From Pandoraea faecigallinarum (GTDB taxonomy: Bacteria > Pseudomonadota > Gammaproteobacteria > Burkholderiales > Burkholderiaceae): a stretch of DNA of 64,000 nucleotides. Positions 36,556 through 45,129 of this stretch are shown in pieces. The first letter of the stretch is position 1. Each line of letters begins with the position of its first letter. The notes beneath the pieces were generated by a model. The model did not search any database. It saw nothing but the letters and a program-made list of their open reading frames with translations, and was not told where the DNA came from. The position numbers were made by a program, and so were the translations under genes. The stretch is from assembly GCF_001029105.3 (NCBI RefSeq), contig NZ_CP011807.3, positions 124,001 through 188,000 of the forward strand, written 5' to 3'.

Positions 36556-37869
36556 ATGCCGCAACCGAGTCTGCCCACCGAATCCCTGGCCTATGCGCTT
36601 CAGCGCGCTGCGCAGGCCCTCGAATCCGTCCAGAAGGGCACCGCATTGCCGCAGGCACTCGCGCAGGCCACCATCCAGTGCCCGCCGGCCGCCCGGGCCG
36701 CTTCGCAAGATCTCGCATACCGCGCGGTGCGGCGTCTGGGCAGCAGCCGGGCGTTGCTCGATCTGCTCGTCAAGTCGGCCCTGCAAGCCCGCGTGCGCGA
36801 CATCCTGCTGTGCGCGCTGGCGTTGCTGCGAGACCCTCCCGAAGGCGCGGCATATACCGAATTTACCGTCGTCGATCAGGCTGTCGAAGCGATTGCCGCG
36901 CAACGGCGCACGGCGGCCGCAAAGGGGCTCGCCAACGCCGTGCTGCGCCGGTTTCTGCGCGAGCGCAACGCCTTGACGGCGCAAATCGCCGAACATCCCG
37001 AAGCGCGGTGGAATTACCCGCTGTGGTGGATCGACACCGTGCGAGAGGCGTACCCCGACCGATGGGAGATGCTGCTGGCCGCCGGCGACAGCCGGGGACC
37101 GATGACGTTGCGCGTGAACACGCGCCGCATCAGTGTGGCGCAGATGCAGGCGAATCTGGCCCAGGCCGGCATGCAAGCCGAAGTGATCGGCCCGGTGGCG
37201 CTGCGCCTCGCGCAGGCGGTGCCGGTGGAGCGGTTGCCCGGCTTCGCAAACGGTTGGGTCTCGGTGCAGGATGCCGGTGCGCAACTCGCCGCGCCGCTGG
37301 TGCTGGGCGAACAGCCGCACGCAGGTCTGCGCGTGCTGGATGCCTGCGCGGCGCCCGGCGGCAAGACGGGGCACCTGCTCGAAATGGCGGACGTGCACGT
37401 CACGGCGCTGGAGTCCGACCGCACGCGCGTGCCGCGCATCTACGAAAATCTGGAACGTCTCGGGCTGCAAGCCGACGTGCGCATCGGCGACGCCGGCAAT
37501 CCGTCGAAGTGGTCGGGCGGCGGTTGGGACGGCGTGCCGTTCGACCGGATTCTGGCGGACGTACCGTGCTCGGCGGCGGGCATCGTGCGCCGTCACCCCG
37601 ACATTCGGTGGCTGCGCCGGGCATCCGACATCGCGGCGCTGGTGGACGAGCAGCGCCGCATTCTGCTTGCGCTGTGGGACACGCTGGCCGTGGGCGGCGA
37701 ACTGATCTATGCGACGTGTTCCATCTTCCCCGCGGAAAACGAACGGCAAGCGCAATGGTTTGAACGTGTTCGCTCAGATGCGGTACGATTGGACGCTCCC
37801 GGGCAATTGCTAATGACCCCTGGCGGCGCCCATGACGGCTTCTACTACGCTCGCTTCCAGAAACGGTGA
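36556..37869 (+). CDS. rsmB: 16S rRNA m5C967 methyltransferase RsmB
   Basis: A 437-residue enzyme with an N-terminal NusB-like RNA-binding domain (residues 1-150) and a C-terminal SAM-dependent methyltransferase. The SAM loop is LDACAAPGGKTGHLLEMA, and the two cysteines of RNA m5C methyltransferases lie in DVPCSAAGIVRRHPD and ATCSIFPAENE. Its end overlaps the next start by four bases (GTGA), so rsmB, the DUF4390 gene, ntrY and ntrX form one coupled operon. Confidence 0.95.
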   Translation: MPQPSLPTESLAYALQRAAQALESVQKGTALPQALAQATIQCPPAARAASQDLAYRAVRRLGSSRALLDLLVKSALQARVRDILLCALALLRDPPEGAAYTEFTVVDQAVEAIAAQRRTAAAKGLANAVLRRFLRERNALTAQIAEHPEARWNYPLWWIDTVREAYPDRWEMLLAAGDSRGPMTLRVNTRRISVAQMQANLAQAGMQAEVIGPVALRLAQAVPVERLPGFANGWVSVQDAGAQLAAPLVLGEQPHAGLRVLDACAAPGGKTGHLLEMADVHVTALESDRTRVPRIYENLERLGLQADVRIGDAGNPSKWSGGGWDGVPFDRILADVPCSAAGIVRRHPDIRWLRRASDIAALVDEQRRILLALWDTLAVGGELIYATCSIFPAENERQAQWFERVRSDAVRLDAPGQLLMTPGGAHDGFYYARFQKR

Positions 37870-38744
37870 CCTTCTCCCAACGGCTACTGGCCTGCCTGCT
37901 GCCGCTGCTGTGCGTTCTTGCGCTCGGCTACGCGGCGAGCGCGCGCGCCGACAACGAAATTCAGGTGCGCGAAGTCCGGCTCGAACCGTCCGAGGGCGGC
38001 TGGTCGCTCGACGCGCGCTTCGCCTTCGAGCTCAATAGCAGTCTCGAAGACGCCGTCAATCGTGGCGTCTCCCTCTATTTCACGACCGACTTCGAACTCA
38101 CGCGCTCGCGCTGGTACTGGTTCGACGAGAAGGTCGTCAACACGTCTCAGAGCGTGCGGTTGTGGTTTCAGCCGCTCACGCGTCAATACCGCGTCTCCAG
38201 CAATAACGGCAACAGCAACAGCGGTGGCCTGCAACTCGGCTTCGGCTCGTTGCGCGAGGCACTCGCGCTCGTGCGCAACGTCAGTGGCTGGCGGGTGATC
38301 GAGAAGGGCGTGGTCAAGCCGGGCACGCAGTATCAGGCGTCAGTGCGCATGCGTCTCGATAACGCGCTCATGCCCAAGCCGTTTCAGATCGACGCCGTGA
38401 ACAACCGCGACTGGAACCTGAGCTCCGACTGGGCGCGCTTCCTGTTCTCGCCGTCTCCGCCGCCTGCGGCGGCGAGTCTGCCGACGGCTCCGGTCAATGC
38501 TGCGGCGACGCCCGGCCCGGGGACTTCCGCCTCGGGCGCCGGGTCGCCGACGACGCCGGCGCCGACCGGCACGTCGTCGGGCATCGGATCGACGGGGCTC
38601 ACCGTGGCGGCCCCGGCAGCGCCGGAGGCATCGGATGGCGGCAATGGCAGGAATGGCGCGCCGGTCGCCGCGGCTCGACTGACGGGCAAGCTGCCGCTCG
38701 CCTTCAACGCGGCGGTGCCGCCCGGAGCTGCCCGTGTCAAATAA
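37866..38744 (+). CDS. DUF4390 exported protein
   Basis: A 292-residue protein beginning at GTG 37866 with a signal peptide (RLLACLLPLLCVLALGYAASA, cut after ARA). The next 170 residues form the DUF4390 domain (EIQVREVRLEPSEGGWSLDA, VSLYFTTDFELTRSRWYWFDE). The last 95 residues are a Pro/Ala/Gly/Ser-rich, probably disordered tail that other family members lack or have shorter. It sits between rsmB and ntrY, a conserved place in beta-proteobacteria, which hints at a role tied to NtrYX envelope or redox sensing. Its function is unknown. Confidence 0.8.
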   Translation: MTFSQRLLACLLPLLCVLALGYAASARADNEIQVREVRLEPSEGGWSLDARFAFELNSSLEDAVNRGVSLYFTTDFELTRSRWYWFDEKVVNTSQSVRLWFQPLTRQYRVSSNNGNSNSGGLQLGFGSLREALALVRNVSGWRVIEKGVVKPGTQYQASVRMRLDNALMPKPFQIDAVNNRDWNLSSDWARFLFSPSPPPAAASLPTAPVNAAATPGPGTSASGAGSPTTPAPTGTSSGIGSTGLTVAAPAAPEASDGGNGRNGAPVAAARLTGKLPLAFNAAVPPGAARVK

Positions 38745-41085
38745 CGGCGGCGGCCTGCTCAAGCACATCGTCATTCGCACGCTGATCGTCACGATGGCGC
38801 TGGTCGCCATCGGCCTGTTCGGCCTGCTGGCGCTCGCCTCGGCCAATACCGAATTTTTCGACCGCTACTATTCGCTGCTCTACACGGCGAACATTGCCGT
38901 TGCGATCATCTTCGTCTTCATCGTCGGCGCGCTCGTGTGGATCATCCTGGTCCGGTTGCGCCAGCGGCGCTTCGGCACGCGACTGCTGGCGAAGCTCGCC
39001 ATCTTCTTTGCGCTGGTCGGCGTGCTGCCGGGCGGCATCATTTACCTCGTGTCATTGCAATTCGTCTCGCGCAGCATCGAATCGTGGTTCGACGTGCGCG
39101 TGGAAACCGCGTTGGACTCCGGCCTGGAACTCGGTCGCGCGATTCTGAACAACGGCCTGTCCGATCTGAGCGCCAAGGCGCAACTGGTGGCCGATAACCT
39201 CGCGTCGAGCGGCGACAAGGGCGGCACGCTCACGCTGCTTCGCATGCGCGATCAGTTCGGTTTGCAGGACGCGACCATCGTCGACGGCAACGGCCGTGTG
39301 CTGGCGTCCGCGTCGGGCAACTTCAATGCGCTGGTGCCCGATCTGCCCACGCCATTGATGTTGCGCCAGGCACGTGTGCAGTCGCGCGGCTACACCGCAA
39401 TCGAGGGCGGCAGCGAAGGCTACGACAAGCACGAAGGACACGACCAGTTGCGGTGGCGGGTCGTGATACGGATTCCGTCGAGCTATACCTCGTCGTTGCA
39501 GGACGACGAGCGCTTCCTGCAAGTCACGCAGTTCGTGCCGGCCAACCTGGCGCAGAACGCCGAGGCTGTGCAGAACGCCTATCGCGAATATCAGGAAAAG
39601 GCGCTCGGGCGCACCGGCCTGCGCAAGATGTATATCGGCACGCTGACGCTGTCGCTGTTCCTCGCGACCTTCGTGGCGATGATGCTCGCGCTGGCGCTCG
39701 GCAGCCAGCTCGCGCGGCCGCTGTTCCTGCTCGCACGCGGCACGCAGGAAGTGGCGGCGGGCGACTTGTCGCCGAAGGGCGAAGTTCGCACCAACGACGA
39801 ACTCGGCTTCCTTACGCAGGCATTCAATGCGATGACGCGTCAGTTGTCCGACGCGCGCGCCACCGTCGAGCGCAACCGGCTGGCACTGGAGAGTTCGAAG
39901 GCCCACCTGGAAAGTATTCTGTCGAGTCTCACGGCCGGGGTCTTCGTGTTCGACCGCGACTTCAGGCTCACGACCGCCAACGCGGGCGCAGAGCGCATCT
40001 TCAAGCAGAGTTTTCAGGGGGAGCTCAACCGTTCGCCCGCCCATATTCCGGCACTGGTAGAGTTCGGGGAAACGTTGCGGCGCGCGTTTGCGGATCGCGA
40101 TGCCAATGCCGACCTCGGCCCGGGCGGACACTGGCAACAGCAGATCGGTCTGACGCTGCCTGGCGAAACCGATGGCGTGACGTTGCTGGTGCGCGGCTCG
40201 CATCTACCCGAACCCATGGTCGCGGTGGATGGTGTGCCGACACGCGCGGGCGGCGGTTATGTGGTGGTGTTCGACGACATCAGCGACGTGATCTCCGCGC
40301 AGCGTTCGGTGGCGTGGGCCGAAGTGGCGCGGCGTCTCGCGCACGAGATCAAGAATCCGCTCACGCCGATTCAGCTCTCGGCGGAGCGCTTGCAGATGAA
40401 GCTGTCCGACAAGCTGCCGCCGGCCGACGCCGAAGTGCTGCGAAAGGGCGCGACGACCATCGTCAATCAGGTCGCGGCGATGAAACGCATGGTCGACGAC
40501 TTCCGCGATTACGCGCGTCTGCCGCCGGCGATCATGCACCCGTTGCAACTCAACGATCTGATTGGCGAGGTGCTGACGTTATACGGGGTGGATGAAGGGC
40601 GTGGCGCGATTCGGCCGTATCTCGATGCCGAACTGCCGGAGATTCGTGGAGACTCGACGCAATTGCGGCAGGTTATCCATAATCTGCTCCAGAATGCTCA
40701 AGATGCCGTCGGCGGAACCGAAAACCCTCTTATCACGGTGGAAACGAAGACAGTAGAATACGCAGGAACGGATGTGCATCCTGGTGAACCGAAGCGCACG
40801 GCAGTGCGTCTGACGATCACGGATAACGGGCCGGGTTTCCCGGCGCGCATTCTGACCCGCGCCTTCGAACCGTACGTGACGACCAAGTCGAAGGGCACCG
40901 GACTCGGATTGGCGATGGTCAAGAAGATCATCGACGAGCATCAGGCGCGCATTGATATTCGTAATCGGTCCTTACCCGAGGGCGAAGGCAGTGCAGGTGC
41001 ACAGATTTCGATCTTGTTTACTCAATTGGCTGACGACCAGGAACTGCCGCGCAACAAGCCGGCAGAACACACGAAGGTAGCGTAA
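38734..41085 (+). CDS. ntrY: NtrY-type membrane sensor histidine kinase
   Basis: A 783-residue kinase. Three to four membrane helices lie in residues 8-105 and about 295-320 with a periplasmic region between, then a HAMP domain, a PAS domain (LTAGVFVFDRDFRLTTANAG), a HisKA domain with His537 in RRLAHEIKNPLTPIQLSAERL, shown as LAHEIKNPLTPIQLS, and an HATPase domain (NLLQNAQDAV, DNGPGF, KGTGLGLAMVKKI). The start is GTG 38734, which overlaps the upstream gene by 11 bases. NtrYX systems respond to redox and nitrogen state. Confidence 0.92.
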   Translation: MSNNGGGLLKHIVIRTLIVTMALVAIGLFGLLALASANTEFFDRYYSLLYTANIAVAIIFVFIVGALVWIILVRLRQRRFGTRLLAKLAIFFALVGVLPGGIIYLVSLQFVSRSIESWFDVRVETALDSGLELGRAILNNGLSDLSAKAQLVADNLASSGDKGGTLTLLRMRDQFGLQDATIVDGNGRVLASASGNFNALVPDLPTPLMLRQARVQSRGYTAIEGGSEGYDKHEGHDQLRWRVVIRIPSSYTSSLQDDERFLQVTQFVPANLAQNAEAVQNAYREYQEKALGRTGLRKMYIGTLTLSLFLATFVAMMLALALGSQLARPLFLLARGTQEVAAGDLSPKGEVRTNDELGFLTQAFNAMTRQLSDARATVERNRLALESSKAHLESILSSLTAGVFVFDRDFRLTTANAGAERIFKQSFQGELNRSPAHIPALVEFGETLRRAFADRDANADLGPGGHWQQQIGLTLPGETDGVTLLVRGSHLPEPMVAVDGVPTRAGGGYVVVFDDISDVISAQRSVAWAEVARRLAHEIKNPLTPIQLSAERLQMKLSDKLPPADAEVLRKGATTIVNQVAAMKRMVDDFRDYARLPPAIMHPLQLNDLIGEVLTLYGVDEGRGAIRPYLDAELPEIRGDSTQLRQVIHNLLQNAQDAVGGTENPLITVETKTVEYAGTDVHPGEPKRTAVRLTITDNGPGFPARILTRAFEPYVTTKSKGTGLGLAMVKKIIDEHQARIDIRNRSLPEGEGSAGAQISILFTQLADDQELPRNKPAEHTKVA

Positions 41086-41826
41086 ATGGCAACCATTTTG
41101 GTGGTGGATGACGAAATGGGGATCCGGGAGCTGCTCTCGGAGATTCTGAGCGACGAAGGACACGTCGTGGAGGTGGCGGAGAACGCGCAGGAAGCGCGTG
41201 CGTTCCGTGCCGCCCACACGCCCGACCTCGTGCTGCTCGATATCTGGATGCCCGATACCGACGGCGTGACTTTGCTCAAGGAATGGGCGGCGCAGCAACT
41301 GCTGACCATGCCCGTGATCATGATGTCGGGACACGCCACGATCGATACGGCAGTGGAAGCCACGAAGATCGGTGCGCTCAATTTCCTGGAAAAGCCCATC
41401 GCACTGCAAAAGTTGTTGCAGGCGGTGGAGCAGGGACTGGCACGTGGCAAGCGCGAAGTCTCCGGCGGTGCGACCGGTGCCTTCGACGGCGACGACGAAT
41501 CGCTCGACACCGGTGTGTTCGGTGAGAGCGAAACGCGCCATGCGGGCAACGGGCTGAACGGCGTGGCGTCGCATCATGCGCCGCTCGGCGGGAGCGATGC
41601 CGAAGGCGCGAGCGGCGTGGCTGGCTCGGGCATGTCGGCGGACATCTCCTTCGACGTGCCGCTGCGCGAGGCGCGCGACGCTTTCGAGCGCGCCTACTTC
41701 GCCTACCATCTGGCCAAAGAACACGGCAGCATGACCCGCGTGGCGGAAAAAACGGGACTGGAGCGTACGCATCTGTATCGCAAGCTCAAGCAACTGGGCG
41801 TGGAACTGTCCAAGAGCAAGACCTGA
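41086..41826 (+). CDS. ntrX: NtrX-like response regulator without AAA+ domain
   Basis: A 246-residue protein from ATG 41086, directly after the ntrY stop. Residues 1-120 form a receiver domain with VVDDEMGIRELL, phospho-Asp52 in LVLLDIWMPDTDG and the Lys in FLEKPIAL. Residues 120-188 are a Gly/Ser/Ala-rich linker. Residues 190-240 form a Fis-type helix-turn-helix (MTRVAEKTGLERTHLYRKLKQLG). Canonical NtrX carries a sigma-54 AAA+ ATPase between these parts; it is absent here with no sign of a frameshift. A weak hairpin GTGCGGC/GCCGCAC follows the stop. Confidence 0.88.
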   Translation: MATILVVDDEMGIRELLSEILSDEGHVVEVAENAQEARAFRAAHTPDLVLLDIWMPDTDGVTLLKEWAAQQLLTMPVIMMSGHATIDTAVEATKIGALNFLEKPIALQKLLQAVEQGLARGKREVSGGATGAFDGDDESLDTGVFGESETRHAGNGLNGVASHHAPLGGSDAEGASGVAGSGMSADISFDVPLREARDAFERAYFAYHLAKEHGSMTRVAEKTGLERTHLYRKLKQLGVELSKSKT

Positions 41827-41908
41827 CGGCGTGGCAGGGTGAGGTGGCGTGCGGCGTCGTCATGCCGCACGAATATCGTGGCCAATGCAGATTTTTTCGA
41901 TGAAGGGC

Positions 41909-41937
41909 TTGCGCAAAGCGCATTCAGTCTCTATAAT
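41909..41937 (+). promoter_or_regulatory. Promoter of tRNA-Phe
   Basis: TTGCGC (41909-41914) and a perfect TATAAT (41932-41937) are 17 bases apart, with the mature tRNA beginning 12 bases after the -10 box. Confidence 0.88.
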
Positions 41938-41949
41938 CGCTTCTCTCTT

Positions 41950-42025
41950 GGCCCGGTAGCTCAGTTGGTAGAGCAGCGGATTGAAAATCCGCGTGTCGTT
42001 GGTTCGATTCCGACCCAGGCCACCA
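41950..42025 (+). tRNA. tRNA-Phe (GAA)
   Basis: A 76-base cloverleaf. D-arm GCTCAGTTGGTAGAGC, anticodon stem GCGGA/TCCGC with loop TTGAAAA (anticodon GAA), variable loop GTGTC, T-stem GTTGG with loop TTCGATT, and an encoded CCA end. The acceptor stem GGCCCGG/CCAGGCC has one C-A mismatch at positions 5 and 68. Confidence 0.97.
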
Positions 42026-42031
42026 AATTCG

Positions 42032-42061
42032 AAGGGCTTGCGCATATCGCAAGCCCTTTTT
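42032..42061 (+). terminator. Intrinsic terminator of tRNA-Phe
   Basis: AAGGGCTTGCG (42032-42042) pairs perfectly with 42048-42058 over a five-base loop and runs into a T tract. Confidence 0.92.
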
Positions 42062-42292
42062 GCGTTTTGAACGAAAACGCTGCCCGATGATGGGTATAAC
42101 GGCCCGGCGATAGCGACGCGGGGCAACGCGGTTCAAAATCGCGTGACATATCCCGCACGCGGGCTGCCCCGGAGGGTCCGACATGGCCCGATCGCTTGGT
42201 ATCCGACGGCAGCCGCAAGCGCGTGCCCCGGCCCTTGTTGTCTCGATGATGCGATGTCCTGACGGCAATGGCGATACTGCTAGCGCACGATC

Positions 42293-43015
42293 ATGACGAC
42301 AAGCACCGATTCCGCTCTGGTTCTGTTCTCCGGTGGACAGGATTCCACCACCTGTCTTGCATGGGCACTCTCGCGTTACGCGCGCGTCGAGACGCTGGGT
42401 TTCGATTACGGCCAGCGCCACAGCGTGGAGCTGGAGTGCCGTACCGACGTGCTGGCCAAGCTGCGCGAACGTTTTGCGCAGTGGGCGCCGCGTCTGGGCG
42501 ACGATCACATGATCGATCTGTCGATTCTTGGGCAGATCAGCGAGACGTCGCTCACGCGCGAGACCACGATTGCGATGGCGGCCAACAATCTGCCGAACAC
42601 CTTCGTGCCGGGCCGGAATCTGCTGTTTCTGACGATTGGTGCGACCATTGCGTATCGACGCGGTCTGCGCGTGCTGGTCGGCGGCATGTGCGAGACGGAC
42701 TTTTCGGGCTACCCCGATTGCCGCGACGACACGATGAAGGCGCTTCAGGTCGCGCTCAATCTGGGCATGGACCAGCGTTTCATCGTCGAGACGCCGCTCA
42801 TGTGGATCGACAAGGCCGACACTTGGCAGATGGCGCAGGATCTGGGCGGCGACCTGCTCGTCGAGACGGTGCGCGAAGACACGCACACCTGCTATCTGGG
42901 CGAGCGCAGCGTGTTGCACGCGTGGGGTTACGGATGCGGCGAATGCCCCGCGTGTCAGTTGCGTCAGCGCGGCTACGAGCAGTGGCGGGCGCGCAGCGAC
43001 GGCAGTGCTGCCTGA
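42293..43015 (+). CDS. queC: 7-cyano-7-deazaguanine synthase
   Basis: A 240-residue ATP-dependent enzyme that turns 7-carboxy-7-deazaguanine into preQ0 in queuosine synthesis. The PP-loop is [16 protein letters not shown], and the zinc site is the cluster [13 protein letters not shown] (CxxCxxC plus an upstream Cys). ATG 42293 lacks a clear ribosome site. It is followed by queE and queD on the same strand, so the first steps of the pathway are together, except for GTP cyclohydrolase. Confidence 0.95.
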   Translation: MTTSTDSALVLFSGGQDSTTCLAWALSRYARVETLGFDYGQRHSVELECRTDVLAKLRERFAQWAPRLGDDHMIDLSILGQISETSLTRETTIAMAANNLPNTFVPGRNLLFLTIGATIAYRRGLRVLVGGMCETDFSGYPDCRDDTMKALQVALNLGMDQRFIVETPLMWIDKADTWQMAQDLGGDLLVETVREDTHTCYLGERSVLHAWGYGCGECPACQLRQRGYEQWRARSDGSAA

Positions 43016-43111
43016 CGCGTGCGCCGGGTATCCGGTCGAAATCGCCTATCGAAAGCACGGATCGAACGCATACATCGAACGCATCAACGAGAGAGTCAAG
43101 TCGAGAACATC

Positions 43112-43747
43112 ATGACGTACGCGGTAAAGGAAATCTTCTACACATTGCAGGGCGAGGGCGCGAACGCCGGACGCCCGGCCGTGTTCTGCCGGTTTGCAGG
43201 CTGCAATCTGTGGACGGGCCGCGAAGAAGACCGTGCCGAGGCGGTATGCCAGTTCTGCGACACGGATTTCGTGGGCACCGACGGCGAGAACGGCGGCAAG
43301 TACCGCACGCCGGCCGACCTGGTCGCGCAGATCGTGGCCCTGTGGCCGCAAGGCGATCGCGCGCACCGCTTCGTCGTATGCACGGGCGGCGAGCCGCTGC
43401 TTCAGCTCGACGCGCCGCTCATCGATGCGCTGCATGCCGAGGGTTTCCGCATTGCGGTCGAAACCAATGGCACGCAGGCGATCCCCGACGGTATCGACTG
43501 GGTGTGCGTGAGTCCGAAGGCGGATGCCGAGATGGTCGTCACGCGTGGCGACGAACTGAAAGTCGTGGTGCCGCAGGATCGTCAGCGTCTGGCCGATTAC
43601 GAAGCCCTCGACTTCACGCACTTCTATCTCCAGCCGATGGATGGCCCGCTGCGTGACACCAACACGCGGCTGGCGATCGAGTACTGCAAGTCGCATCCGC
43701 GCTGGTCGCTGTCGATGCAGACGCACAAATATCTGAATATTCCCTGA
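43112..43747 (+). CDS. queE: 7-carboxy-7-deazaguanine synthase
   Basis: A 211-residue radical-SAM enzyme. The iron-sulfur ligands form the CX14CX2C pattern seen in Burkholderia QueE: a Cys in RFAGCNLW, then AVCQFC. The substrate-side block DTDFVGTDGENGGKY and the SAM segment VCTGGEPLLQLD follow. The start at 43112 (MTYAVKEIFYTLQGEG) is canonical; an upstream frame from 43019 is not. It lies between queC and queD and converts 6-carboxytetrahydropterin to 7-carboxy-7-deazaguanine. Confidence 0.94.
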   Translation: MTYAVKEIFYTLQGEGANAGRPAVFCRFAGCNLWTGREEDRAEAVCQFCDTDFVGTDGENGGKYRTPADLVAQIVALWPQGDRAHRFVVCTGGEPLLQLDAPLIDALHAEGFRIAVETNGTQAIPDGIDWVCVSPKADAEMVVTRGDELKVVVPQDRQRLADYEALDFTHFYLQPMDGPLRDTNTRLAIEYCKSHPRWSLSMQTHKYLNIP

Positions 43748-43756
43748 GCCGTTGCC

Positions 43757-44200
43757 GTGATTACGATTACCCGGAAACTCGAATTCGATGCGGGCCACCG
43801 CATTCCCGACCACCGCAGCCAGTGCCGCAACCTGCACGGGCATCGCTACGTGCTCGAAATCACTCTCGCGGGCGAGGTGAGTCGCGAGAGCGGCGCGTCC
43901 GACAACGGCATGGTCATGGACTTCGCCGACGTGAAGGCGCTCGCCAACGAGCATCTCGTCTCCGTGTGGGATCACGCGTTCCTCGTCTATGAAGGCGATA
44001 CGGCCGTGCGTAATTTCCTCGAGACGATGCCCGGCCACAAGACCGTGGTGTTCGATCGTGTGCCCACGGTCGAGAATCTGGCGGCCGCGGCATTCGACAA
44101 GCTTAGCCACGTGTTCGACGCGCACTATGGCCGCGACCTGCGTCTCGTGCGTTTGCGCCTGTACGAAACGCCGAACTGCTGGTCGGAAGTCACCGCCTGA
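43757..44200 (+). CDS. queD: 6-carboxytetrahydropterin synthase
   Basis: A 147-residue T-fold enzyme from GTG 43757. Zinc-binding histidines are in LEFDAGHRIPDH and CRNLHGHRY, the catalytic Cys is in SQCRNLHGH, and the C-terminal LRLYETPNCW closes the T-fold. It makes 6-carboxytetrahydropterin for queuosine. Nine bases separate it from queE. The operon ends in the terminator at 44328. Confidence 0.94.
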   Translation: MITITRKLEFDAGHRIPDHRSQCRNLHGHRYVLEITLAGEVSRESGASDNGMVMDFADVKALANEHLVSVWDHAFLVYEGDTAVRNFLETMPGHKTVVFDRVPTVENLAAAAFDKLSHVFDAHYGRDLRLVRLRLYETPNCWSEVTA

Positions 44201-44327
44201 GCCCGAAGGCTTCGATGGTGCCTTCGCGAAACCGTGTTTCCGTTTTGGGATGACGCCCGACGCGAGCCGGATCCGATAGTTCGCCCGCAAACGCGACGGC
44301 GCCCGGTGCCCGGATGACCGAAATTGC

Positions 44328-44366
44328 AACCCGCCGGATCATGAGTCCGGCGGGTTTTTATTTTTC
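44328..44366 (+). terminator. Intrinsic terminator of queCED
   Basis: AACCCGCCGGA (44328-44338) pairs with 44346-44356 and is followed by a T-rich tract (TTTATTTTT). Confidence 0.9.
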
Positions 44367-44375
44367 GGAGAAGCC

Positions 44376-44900
44376 ATGACACAAATTTCAGCGTCCGCGG
44401 TAGTGGCACACGACACGCCGACGGGCGTCCGGCTGCGTTCCATTCGCCGCATCGGTTCGCAACAGAATCTGCTTTCGCTGGACCATGTTGCCAACCGGTG
44501 CGCGGCGCCTGCCGTCGACCCCGGAGCCCCGCGACGTCCGCGCGCCGGCTTTGACGAATTTCGCGAAGATGCGACGGGCGCCCGGTCGCAATCCCGGGGC
44601 GGTGCCGGTGCGAGAACGATGGCCGTGGCGCCAAGTGCGCCGCTCGCGCTCATGCCGTCCGGCGATGCCCAGACATTCGCCGCTCACCCCTGGGACGACC
44701 CGCCGCCGCCATATGCCCCGCGAGGCCGGGAGCCGGAGGTCTTGCCGCCATGCGCCCCGCCGCCGTACGGCGCATCGGACGCCCTCCAGGTCAGCGCTTC
44801 GCCGTGGGTATCCGCGTCTGCGCTGCCGCCACCGCCACCCTACGCTCCGCCATCCATAGACGCGTATTTGCGCGCCGGCTTCCCTCACTCCGATGTCTGA
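44376..44900 (+). CDS. Proline-rich protein with three PPPY motifs, candidate secreted effector
   Basis: A 174-residue protein of no recognised family, started at ATG 44376 behind GGAGA. Residues 1-40 are Ser/Ala/Thr-rich and lack a Sec signal. Residues 100-174 are Pro-rich and hold three PPPY motifs ending at Tyr113, Tyr131 and Tyr156, two of them in similar units that begin with a Pro-Trp pair (PWDDPPPPYAP; PWVSASALPPPPPYAPP). PPxY is the ligand of eukaryotic WW domains, such as NEDD4-type ubiquitin ligases. It lies 1.7 kb before the type III locus. An effector role is inference; a bacterial surface or structural role remains possible. Confidence 0.55.
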   Translation: MTQISASAVVAHDTPTGVRLRSIRRIGSQQNLLSLDHVANRCAAPAVDPGAPRRPRAGFDEFREDATGARSQSRGGAGARTMAVAPSAPLALMPSGDAQTFAAHPWDDPPPPYAPRGREPEVLPPCAPPPYGASDALQVSASPWVSASALPPPPPYAPPSIDAYLRAGFPHSDV

Positions 44901-45129
44901 CGCGATGTGCTACGAAGCCTCGCGGCAAACGTAGCGTTCGGGACCGGCGGATTCGACATCGCCCGGTCCCGATGCGAGAACCGCACCTCCCGGTCCGGCG
45001 CCCCTCTCTAAAGGACCTCATCGGGGTCGAAGGCCGCGCAAAGGCACCCGACGTGGAATGTCGCGCTATGATGCGGCTGGCATACCTCAATCCGATACGA
45101 AACCCGAAATAACGAAAGGGGACTCCGAT

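Noticed and set aside
42026..42292. Possible preQ1 riboswitch before queC
   Set aside because: I looked for a compact H-type pseudoknot with the A-rich tail near the queC start and did not find one.
44388..44888. Minus-strand frame opposite the PPPY gene
   Set aside because: It has no ribosome site and codes an Arg/Trp-rich string typical of an antisense shadow; the plus-strand frame has GGAGA before its ATG and a terminator behind the preceding operon.
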